Below the pieces are notes generated by a model. It saw only the letters and a program-made list of their open reading frames with translations. It was not told where the DNA came from and searched no databases. 64,000 nucleotides of DNA, taken from contig NC_084815.1 in assembly GCF_963583255.1 (NCBI RefSeq), positions 10,091,724 to 10,155,723 on the forward strand. The letters run 5' to 3'. This document shows positions 9,552 to 19,056 of the stretch, piece after piece (the stretch's first letter is position 1; every line of letters begins with the position of its first letter). The position numbers and the translations under genes were made by a program. The stretch comes from Pyrus communis (taxonomy: Eukaryota > Streptophyta > Magnoliopsida > Rosales > Rosaceae).

Positions 9552-10720
9552 CCATTCACACTCATTCACACTCATTCATTCTCATTCACTCTTCCATATT
9601 CAGAAATTCTCATACATTCATTCTCATAAATTCGTCCATATTCAGAAAATCATCCAAAACACCACTCCAACCACTCCCCATCCCTCCAAAACACTTCACA
9701 CTATCCCAAAACACACCTTAGACCTTGTGATACAACAACGAGGAAGAGAAGAGTGCCTAAACGTTCATACAATTCAAGTTTGAGCTGTTGGAATGTTTAG
9801 GTGTTTCTTTGATCTCAATGTTTAAATTCAATTATCTTTGTTTTGTACGTATGAGGAATGGAAGAGAAGAGTGCCTAAACGTTCATACAATTCAAGTTTG
9901 AGTTGTTGGAATGTTTAGGTGTTTCTTTGATTTCAAAGTTATGAGGAACTAAACCCCCCCCCCTTGGCTAGGGGGGGATTCGAAATATATGTTTATGCTT
10001 GCATTTTGATTTGATTACTTCTAATTGCGTTTCATAAGTTGTGGATTCAATTTGTTTAACCGTTTGATTGATAACTTATTTATGTATGTTTATTGAGAAT
10101 GCGCGCTTAATTTTCATGCATGAATATGACGCTAGAATATAAGTGAGTTTCACCTAATAGTTACGAACTTATATTCACAAGTAGTGGAGGTTGCTTATAA
10201 ACAATCGCGTTAAATGAATTCTTGGCATAAGTTTCATGCGTATTCCATAGTAACGAATGCCTCGTCAACACTTATAATTTTCATAGAGCGTAATGATTCT
10301 TGCTTGTATCTCTATTATGCAATCATGTAGAGGACTTGTGGGGAATGTTTTGGGTTGTCGTATGCAATCATCCAATCCAATAACGTTAGGAAGATTTGAA
10401 AGTTAATTTAAGCGGACCTAATTAACTTGGAGTGTTGAGAATTAATGATTTATTGAAATGCAATTGGAATTCATTTTATTATGCAAGTGTAACATGTGTG
10501 GAGATGAACCCCTTAGCTATTCTATCATCCATTCATTCCATTTCATCACATTCATCTTTACTATCTGTTTTTACTTACAATCTGTTCTTTTACTTTAAAT
10601 TCGTCAAAACCAAAATCCCCCTTTACTTTCTTGTCGAATTAGTTAGAAATCAATTTAGTTTGTGTTTATAAGTGTTGTGATTAAATTTGTTACATAAATT
10701 CGTCCAAATTCACCAAAGTG

Positions 10721-10760
10721 CTCAAAACTGCCCAGAAAGTGATTTTAAGGCAGTTTTGAG
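10721..10760 (+). other. Hairpin D (Z copy)
   Basis: Perfect 12-bp arms CTCAAAACTGCC / GGCAGTTTTGAG around the loop CAGAAAGTGATTTTAA. A variant with CTCAAATCTGCC / GGCAGATTTGAG occurs in W, V and T. Confidence 0.7.
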
Positions 10761-11139
10761 TGTTTTGGGTGATGTTTGAGTCTTTTGATTTGTTTTAGTG
10801 TTTTAAAGTTTAGTTTTGCATTCCTTGAGTCTAGTATAGTGTTTCATATTGTATTTTTACGTTTGAATCAAACCATAATCTTAAATTCGTCCAACATTGG
10901 GTTTAAGGTCAGAAACTGCCTAGTTAGTGTTTTTAGGCAGTTTTGAGTCTTTTGAACTTGTTTTGAGTCCTTTGAGTCTTTGTGAACGTTTTTAACTTTA
11001 TTTTACGTTTTTGAGCCAGTTTCCAAGTGATTTGCAATCCCTCCTAATCCCCGGTCCAGAACGATCCCTACTTGCACCTATACTACAATTGATAAAAAGA
11101 GGGTTTAATTTGTGTGCGTATAAATCACGCATCAAATTT

Positions 11140-11158
11140 TGGCGCCGTTGCCGGGGAT
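11140..11158 (+). other. Primer-binding site (tRNA-Asp), element Z
   Basis: TGGCGCCGTTGCCGGGGAT six bases after the 5' LTR end. Confidence 0.9.
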
Positions 11159-11264
11159 TAGCAACTTTGCTAATCTCTTGGATTGTTCGTTTCTGTTATG
11201 TATTTTAGTTTTAATTTTTTATTTGTGTTTTGTTTGTTGAATTCAAGTACTAGAGAAGAACAAC

Positions 11265-11855
11265 ATGGCACTTGATAATGCTTCTCTTTTGTCACAGCTC
11301 ATGGAACGGTCCCAAATGCAAAGCGTTGATATATTTGATCTTCAATCAAGGAATAATATGTTTTCCAATACTTACAATTCAGATTGGAGTGATCATTCAA
11401 CTTCTATGTGGTGGGAACCTCAAAATGTTCAACAAGAAGGATATTGGCAGCCACCTCATATTCAATATGCCCAACCAAACTCAAGTTCGTCAATAGATTA
11501 TAATCAAAAGCTTAATGAATTAATTTGTTTGGTGCAGGGCTCACAAAATCAAGACAATGAGGCTCAACAAGAAGACAAAAGGTTGGACCACTTGGAAATG
11601 CAAATTGGGCAGATCGCGGAGTTCATAGGACAGTTTCGAGACCAAGGCGAACTCCCTAGTTCAACCATTGCAAATTCGAAGGGAGAATTTGAAACTGCCA
11701 AGGAAATCATGTTGAGAAGTGACAAGGAGGTTGGAACGGACCCTCAACCATCAAAATCAAATCACAAGGAAGAGGAATACACCCAACCCACGGAACGGGT
11801 GGAAACACCTTTACCGGAGGCACCTATTGCTCCTATGCCATCTAATACAGGTATG
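11265..11855 (+). pseudogene. Gag-like gene of Z, 5' portion (split by solo LTR Y)
   Basis: Starts MALDNASLLS, as does the homologous frame in M (start 33495). The sequence has FSNTYN, a GYWQPP-like stretch, IGQIAEFIGQFRDQGELPSS and a Lys/Glu-rich segment. These correspond to the part of the intact Gag (19057) between the zinc knuckle and the protease. The capsid core and zinc knuckle are absent. The frame reaches PMPSNTG and is then cut by LTR Y with target duplication GTATG; it resumes in register at 39157. Compared with M, the piece around TPMQPPQ is also missing. Non-functional as it stands. Confidence 0.75.
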
Positions 11856-12396
11856 TGATAGAAGCATATTTAGGCGACTTACTTAGCTTGTTTTCGTGCA
11901 TTTATATTGTTAATTCATAGTTGTTTTAGTCGTTTAAGCCATTTTCGTGTGTTTTTAGGTTCATATGGCTAAGGAAGCAAAAAGATGCATTTTGGAGCAT
12001 TTTGGAGCAAAATTGGACCTGGAATGGATAGCTTATGTTTGGAGCAAAAGGAATGGACGAAATTGAAGGATTCCTAATCCATTGCAGCCACATGCATTCA
12101 CATGCATAAATCAGCCACATGCATCTCCCATCACCATATCAGATTTCCATCATATTCACATGCATTCCATCCTTTAAAACATTGCACATGCACTCCCTTT
12201 AATTAATTAAGCCACATGCACTCCCATCCATTTCATCATTGCAGCCAACACATGCTTTCACATGCATTTTCAGATTGTCCCCTTGCACATGCAGCCACAT
12301 ATTCATTGCACATGCAATTCCAACCCACATGCATCCTTTAATCATTCAAACATGCAGCCACATTCCCTCCTAGCTGTCATGTTCCCCCATTTCACC

Positions 12397-12404
12397 TATA
12401 AATA
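12397..12404 (+). promoter_or_regulatory. LTR TATA box (Y)
   Basis: TATAAATA preceded by CCTAGCTGTCATGTTCCCC and TTCACC, the fullest version of the conserved core-promoter module. Confidence 0.65.
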
Positions 12405-12968
12405 AGCATTCATTCTCATTCATTCTTCCACATTTCAGAAAATCATCCATTCACACGAAGAAACATCCCCTTGGCCGTGAGTTTCCCTACAAATCCAAAC
12501 ACCACTCCTCTTCCATTTCCATCACTCCCCAAACCATTCACACCATCAAACTATCCTTAGACCTTGTGCTACAACGAAGAGGAAGAGAAGAGTGCCTAAA
12601 CGTTCATACAATTCAAGTTTGAGTTGTTGGAATGTTTAGGTGTTTCTTTGATTTCAATGTTAATTTCAATACTCTTTGTTTTGTACGTATGAGGAATGGA
12701 AGAGAAGAGTGCCTAAACGTTCATACAATTCAAGTTTGAGTTGTTGGAATGTTTAGGTGTTTCTTTGATTTCAATGTTATGAAGAACTAAACCCCCCTTA
12801 GCTAGGGGGTGATTCGAAATATATGTTTATACTTGCATTTTGATTTGATTACTTCTAATTGCGTTTCATAAGTTGTGGATTCAATTTGTTTAACCGTTTG
12901 ATTGATAACTTATTTATGTATGTTTATTGAGAATGCGCGCTTAATTTTCATGCATGAATATGACGCTA

Positions 12969-13010
12969 GAATATAAGTGAGTTTCACCTAATCGTTATGA
13001 ACTTATATTC
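12969..13010 (+). other. Stem-loop C (Y copy)
   Basis: Perfect arms GAATATAAGT / ACTTATATTC around a 22-base loop with GTTTCACCTAATCG. Confidence 0.65.
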
Positions 13011-13783
13011 ACAAGTAGTGGAGGTTGCTTATAAACAATCGCGTTAAACGAATTCTTGGCATAAGTTTCATGCAATGATAGGAGCATATTCATGCGACTT
13101 AAATGGCTTGTTCTCGTGCATTTACGTTATGTTTCTTTAGTTATTTTAGTACTTTAAGCTATTTTCGTGTGTTTATAGGTCGAAAGGGCTAAAGGAGCAA
13201 AAAGATGCATTTTGGAGACTTTTGGAGCACTTTTGGGCTAAGGATGGAAAGCTTATGCTTGGAGCCAAAGTGTTGGACGAAATTGAAAACCTAATTGAAG
13301 ACCAAAGTGTTGGAACCTTGTTCCCTTTAGTTTTAGGATATTTAAACCTTTCCTATATCCTTAGTCGTGCATAACATTCCAACATTCCACTCCTTCATTC
13401 ACCACTTATCATATCATTCATCTACATATCAATAACCACTTATCATTCATTTATTACTTATCATATCATTCATTCATCTACATATCAATAACCACTTATC
13501 ATTCATTTATTACTTAACATATCATTCATTTATCACTCAACATATCATTCACTTATCACTTATCTTATCATTCACTTACCACTCGACATCTCACATCTCA
13601 TTTCATACACAACACACCACAAACACTTCCATTCCTTCCCTTTGCCGTGAGTCCCCTTAGAATCCAAAACCATTTTTCCATTCCCCTTCCACTTCTCCAC
13701 CACTCCTTTTCCATTCCACACTTCCATCCCCCAAACCAATTATCCCTAGACCTTATGCTACAATAAAGAGGAAGAGAAGAGGG

Positions 13784-13829
13784 CCTAAACGTTCATACAA
13801 TTCAAGTTTGAGTTGTTGGAATGTTTAGG
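13784..13829 (+). other. Leader hairpin A (X copy)
   Basis: 46-bp near-palindrome from CCTAAACGTTC to GAATGTTTAGG, centred on TCAAGTTTGA. Pairing the plus-strand RNA gives about 22 pairs with two mismatches and G-U wobbles. Confidence 0.65.
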
Positions 13830-14246
13830 CGTTTCTTTGATTTCAATGTTTAATTTCAATTCTCTTTGTTTTGTATGAGGAACTAAACCCCCCTTTAGCT
13901 AGGGGGGGATTCGAAACATATGTTTATGCTTGCATTTTGATTTGATTACTTCTAATTGCGTTTCATAAGTTGTGGATTCAATTTGTTTAACCGTTTGATT
14001 GATAACTTATTTATGTATGTTTATTAAGAATGCGCGCTTAATTTTCATGCATGAATATGACGCTAGAATATAAGTGAGTTTCACCTAATCGTTATGAACT
14101 TATATTCACAAGTAGTGGAGGTTGCTTATAAACAATCGCGTTAAACGAATTCTTGGCATAAGTTTCATGCAATCATAGTAACGAATGCCTCGTCAACACT
14201 TATAGTTTTCATGATGCTTAATGATTCTTGCTTGTTTCTCTATTAT

Positions 14247-16371
14247 TGATAAGTCATATTTTGCATGCATGTATAGCTTTCTTATTTGGCGTTTTTGTAT
14301 TGTTTTTGGATTAAACTAGTTGCATTTCACATTATTTGGTGTTAGTGTGCAGCCAAGTGTGAATTTGGATCAAAGGGAAAGCAAATGAAGTAAAAACATT
14401 CCAGAAATGATGTGAAGTGTTAAGAGATGTAATTCAGCCATTTTGGGTGATTCTAAACAAAGCAAAAACATGGATGTCACCTATGTGGTTCCAACATCAA
14501 AACATGCATTCACATGCATGTCACAACCTTAGCCGTGTGTTCCCATATCATCCCATCAGATTATACACTTCTAAACACCAAACATGCAATCACATGCATG
14601 ATAACATCCATTCCGTGCAGATTCCATGTTTTAACACCCAAAACATCCCTCACATGCATGTCCACAACCTGACCCGTGCATTCCATTTCCCTTCTTCACT
14701 TCTCTTTGCAGAAATTCACATGCATGGTGATTAAACAAGTAACTCCTTGCAGCCACCATTTCAGAAATCAAACCCATCCCTTTGTCCATGCCGTGAGCTT
14801 TCTGCCATTCCCAGAGTTTTATAACCAATTTGCAGATTCCACTCCCTTGCTTGCAGACATTCCACATGTGTTTGGATTAAATAAACCACTTACTTGCAGA
14901 GCATGTCCATGCTTTGCAGGTAGCATGCCAGAAATCCACTAAAACAACCATTTCATGCGATCCCAACTCTAATGCCCATTTGATGCACATTAATACTCTC
15001 TGCAGCACCCCTTTCACATGGACCATGTCAGATTTTCACATGCATTCCAATTGTCTTCCCATCATCAATCATATTCAGAAATTAATTAAGGGGAATCACT
15101 CATCTCTCTCTCGGATCCAATTTCCATTACACACTCAATTGGCTCCATTTTTCTGTCTTCCATCTCAGAAACACAATCATTTCCATCACTTAAGCTCTGC
15201 CATCTGAGTTAAAAAAAAGCTAAGATCCAATCTGATTGTCTCCCCATCATTAGACTCATTCAGAAATTCACCAAGGGGGGCAGATTGCTTTTTCGGATTC
15301 ATGGGATCACACACACTCTATTTGCTCTAATTTCTGTCCATCATTCACTCTCATTCCCCCTCTCCATTCCATTGCATTCGACACTCTCACACTTTCACAG
15401 AAACTGTCCATTTCTCTCCATTTATGCACCACTCACAGAAACCATTCAACATTAGTTTCTCCACCCTCATTTACAATCACATTTGGGAGCTCCAACACCG
15501 AAGGCACTCTTCAAGGAATTCAATATCAGTTTTGCTTCAAGGGTTCCTTCTACTTCATTCTATGTTCATTCATGTTGTGTATGTTTATGTTAAATCTTGT
15601 GTAAACATGAATTGTAACTAATCCTCCTCTAGGGATTCGATGTAACCTTGCAAAGTTTGCCATGTAATTAAGTTAGAATGCTCATTTTGTCCATCTATTT
15701 CTTGTTTCATTTTCTGTTTTAATGGTGACTTAGTATGTTGATTTTAATGTTTGATCATCATTTGAATTAATCACTAAGTTGTGTAGCCAAGATTAAAGCA
15801 CACATCATGCATAATCTTGGTAGATATGTGAATGAATGAAGGGAGTGTTTAGCACACATCCTGCCGAATTACTCCCTTTGGTTTTATGAAAGTTTCTTAT
15901 ACATTATATAATCTTGATTATGAACCAAAGTTGCACATCACAATTAGGTTCATGATTAGAGACATTTGATCAAATCCACACATCATATGGTTGATCATAT
16001 CCAAGTGAAACAAACTCAAGAAATAGGTAGATGGATGAGTATAAACTAACTTGACAAACATGGACTTAGTTGAGCAATGGTGAAATCGAATCCCTAGTTT
16101 CATTTCCATTGATACTATCCCATTACATTAGTTGTTGATTCATTTATTTGTGTTTATTTCATACTCTTATGCTTTCAAGTTAAAACAACAAATCTGCATA
16201 GTTTGATTAGTTTGATTCAAATCTGCCTATTTAGACTAGTTTGATTCATTTCTTAGATTTCTTGCAAACAAGTAGTTACATAGGTCCAATTAGTCCCTGT
16301 GGATTCGACACCCTTGCTTGTGCCATTATACTAAATATATTCTAGCATTAGGAAGGAATTATACATCAACA
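14247..16371 (+). mobile_element. Solo LTR S of a distinct family
   Basis: 2125 bp beginning TGATAAGTCATA and ending ACATCAACA, flanked by ATTAT at 14242-14246 and 16372-16376. Removing it and one ATTAT restores the uninterrupted LTR sequence seen at about 50185. It has no primer-binding site, polypurine tract or coding frame. It shares the TG...CA ends but is otherwise unlike the TGATAGGAGC family. Its first half is rich in CACATGCATG words. Confidence 0.85.
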
Positions 16372-17538
16372 ATTATGCAATTCATGTAGGGAACTTGTGA
16401 GGAATGCTTTGGGTTGTCGTATGCAATCATCCAATTCATTAACTTAAGGAAAACTTGACGGTTAATTTAAGCGGACCTAATTAACCCGGGGTGTTGAGAA
16501 TTCATGGTTTATTGAAATGCAATTGGAAATCATTTTATTATGCAAGTGTAACATGTATGGAGATGAACCCCTTAGCTAGCCATACCATTGATAGGAGCAT
16601 ATTCATGCGACTTAATTAGCTTGTTCTTGTGCATTTATGTTGTGTTTACTTAGCTATTTTAGTGTTTAAGGCTACTTTTGTGTATTTTCAGATTATAAGG
16701 CCAAAGTGTGCAAGAAGATGCAAATTGGAGTATTTTGGAGCGAAAGAGGAATGAATGAGTTGAAGATTTGAAGAAACGACGAATTCCTACTCCAACGATG
16801 AATTCTTACCAAAACGAGGAATCCTACTCAAACAAGGTTTCCTACTTGAAGTAGGAAAGTTAACCCTAAGTTTCCCGTTTTGGTAACCTTTCCTAAACTT
16901 AAACGTCCGTATTTTCTAGCCACTTTGTAGGCCTTGTATACACTTTAGTACACAAGACCAAGGCCCTAGCCCAATTTCCAACCTATGCCGTGCCTTTAGC
17001 CCAATTCCCTTCCCTTGCCGTGCAAGGGGGGGGGTAGTTTTGTCTCATTTCATGCATTAAACCCTAAACTCTAATCACCCTAATTACATGCAGCCGCACC
17101 CTATTCACCTCTCATTAATTCTTTCAATTTTCAGCCACAAAATCCATATTAGCCGCAAGTCCCCATCCATTCACCCTAAGCCTTCTAACTTCTAATCTGG
17201 GCCGTACCTTTTATTTTTAACCCTAGCTTCTCTTTCATTTTTTTTATTCTTCTCATAAGCCGCACCATATACCTCTCATTCTAATTTTTTATTCAGCCAT
17301 ACACCCTAATTCATTCTTCCATCCGTAGCCACCTTTACACCCCATTCACTTAAAGCCGTGGCCCCCCATATATTATTTTACCCTAATTCTCTCCACTCTC
17401 CCAAAAGCCGTGCATCATTTACCCTAATAAACAATACACACTAATCAGCCATTGACCCTAATATTCATTATCTAAGCCGTGACTCCCATCCATATTCTCC
17501 CAAAAAAAAAACCCGTGCATCCCATCATTCACAAAACC

Positions 17539-17545
17539 ATATAAG
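17539..17545 (+). promoter_or_regulatory. Putative LTR TATA box (TR-GAG)
   Basis: TATAAGG in CCATATAAGGCAGCC; the same box occurs in the 3' LTR at 24741. Only a moderate match to the TATA consensus. Confidence 0.45.
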
Positions 17546-17950
17546 GCAGCCACCTAAAAACCTAATAAAAAATCCCTGCTTGCCGCTGCCATCATATCAA
17601 TTCCAGCATTCTCCCTAAGCCATATCCTACCTTCACACACACAAAAAGCTAGCCGTCACTCCCATATTGATTCTACCATTTTTCTCTCCCAAAACCGTGC
17701 AACAATCTCCCATTCTCTAAAACAGCCGCAGCCACCATACCATCCTTCCTCAATAAATCCATCCCTAAGCCCGCAAATCATCCACCAACACCATTTAACC
17801 TCACTGCCGCAGCAAGAAGAAAGGAGAAAGAGGAGCTTGGACGCGCCGAAATTCACGTGGATTCGTTGGGCGTTCTAGGTGTAATCAATCCTTTGTGCTT
17901 TATGTTTAAATTCAATTGTATTTTTCTTTTTGTGAACATGAGAGGCTAAA

Positions 17951-17970
17951 CCCCCTAGTTAGCTAGGGGG
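17951..17970 (+). other. Leader hairpin B (TR-GAG copy)
   Basis: Perfect 8-bp stem CCCCCTAG / CTAGGGGG with a TTAG loop. Confidence 0.65.
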
Positions 17971-18129
17971 TGATTTGAAACCATGATTATATATGTGAAA
18001 TAAGTTGATTACTTCCAATTATTGTTGCATAAGTTTTGAATACAATTTGCTTAACCGTTTGATTTAGAACTTATTCTTGTATGTTGATTGAGAGTGCACG
18101 CTTAATTTGCATGCTTGAATTTGATGCTA

Positions 18130-18171
18130 GGATATAAGTTTGTTTCACCTAATCGTTATGAATTTATATTC
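18130..18171 (+). other. Stem-loop C (TR-GAG copy)
   Basis: Arms GGATATAAGTT and AATTTATATTC pair along all 11 positions when G-U wobbles are allowed. The loop keeps GTTTCACCTAATCGT. Confidence 0.6.
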
Positions 18172-18847
18172 ACAAGTAGTGAAGGTTGCTAGTCACGATC
18201 ATGTTAAGTAGATTCCTGGCAAGCGTATCATGCTTTTCATAGTTACAAATGCCTTGTCGATGCTTATGATTTCCAAAGAACGTAATGATTCTAACTTATA
18301 TCTTTATCATGTTGTTCATATAGAGAATTTGTTAGGAATAATTTGTTTGCGATGCATATTCATCCAATTCAATGATTCTAGGGAAATCTGAAGGTTGATT
18401 TAAGCGGACCTAATTAACTTGGAGTGTCGAGGTTCATAACTTATTGGATTGATAATTGGAAATTGATTTACGTTGCATATATTTCATGTGTGGAGAAGAA
18501 CCCCTTAGCTATCCCATCATCCATTGATTCATCCAAATTTTGTCTTAAAATCTATTTTCTTTACAATCTGCCCATTTAGTTTAAATTCATCCAACCACAA
18601 TCCCCCCATATTTTGTTGAGTCGTAGTCATTTGTATTTGTTTTATTTTGTGTTTTTAAGCATTTGGAGTCATAAACACTTTCAAATTCGACCAAATTAAA
18701 TTTTAGTTTTTGTGTTTTTGAGTCAATTCAAATTAGATTAGCACCCCTAGTTAATCCCCGGTTAGAACGATCCCTACTTACTTCATTACTACAATTGTCA
18801 CAAATAGGGTTTAATTTGTGTGTCAACATAATTTTCGCATCAAATTT

Positions 18848-18866
18848 TGGCGCCGTTGCCGGGGAT
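18848..18866 (+). other. Primer-binding site (tRNA-Asp), TR-GAG element
   Basis: TGGCGCCGTTGCCGGGGAT six bases downstream of the 5' LTR. Confidence 0.9.
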
Positions 18867-19056
18867 TAGCAAAGTTGCTAATCCCTTGTCTTGAGTCTTG
18901 TTTAAATTGTTTAGTTTCTGTTTTGTTTTAATTTTTTTTGCACCGTGTGTGTATGTTTTGTTTTTGTGTCGTGTGTGGCACCTTATTTCCTTACTTGTGC
19001 CGAGTCTATTAGGTTGATTGCTAACCTTGTTTGCTCTTGTGTGCAGGTACTAGTTT

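Larger units (their letters stand above)
8665..11134 (+). mobile_element. 5' LTR of element Z
   Basis: 2470 bp, TGATAGGAGC to CGCATCA, followed by the primer-binding site. The U3 is packed with CACATGCA words and holds three copies of CCTAGCTGTCAT (9169, 9350, 9505). A TATA box lies at 9544. The leader segment with hairpin A is duplicated in tandem (about 9725-9940). Stem-loop C (about 10136-10175) and hairpin D (10721-10760) follow, with a second D-type element near 10908. Confidence 0.9.
16589..18842 (+). mobile_element. 5' LTR of the TR-GAG element
   Basis: 2254 bp, TGATAGGAGC to CGCATCA. U3 differs from the other LTRs: it is rich in CCGTG and CCCTAA words, with few TTATCA repeats. A TATA-like box lies at 17539. 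It keeps the positional equivalents of hairpin B (17951-17970) and stem-loop C (18130-18171) with different arm sequences. At the position of hairpin A there is a different sequence (about 17842-17880) that can also fold partly. Confidence 0.9.

Noticed and set aside
15918..16109. Short frames inside solo LTR S
   Set aside because: Short, without recognisable motifs, and located in LTR sequence; the copy at 37337 is identical only because the region is duplicated.
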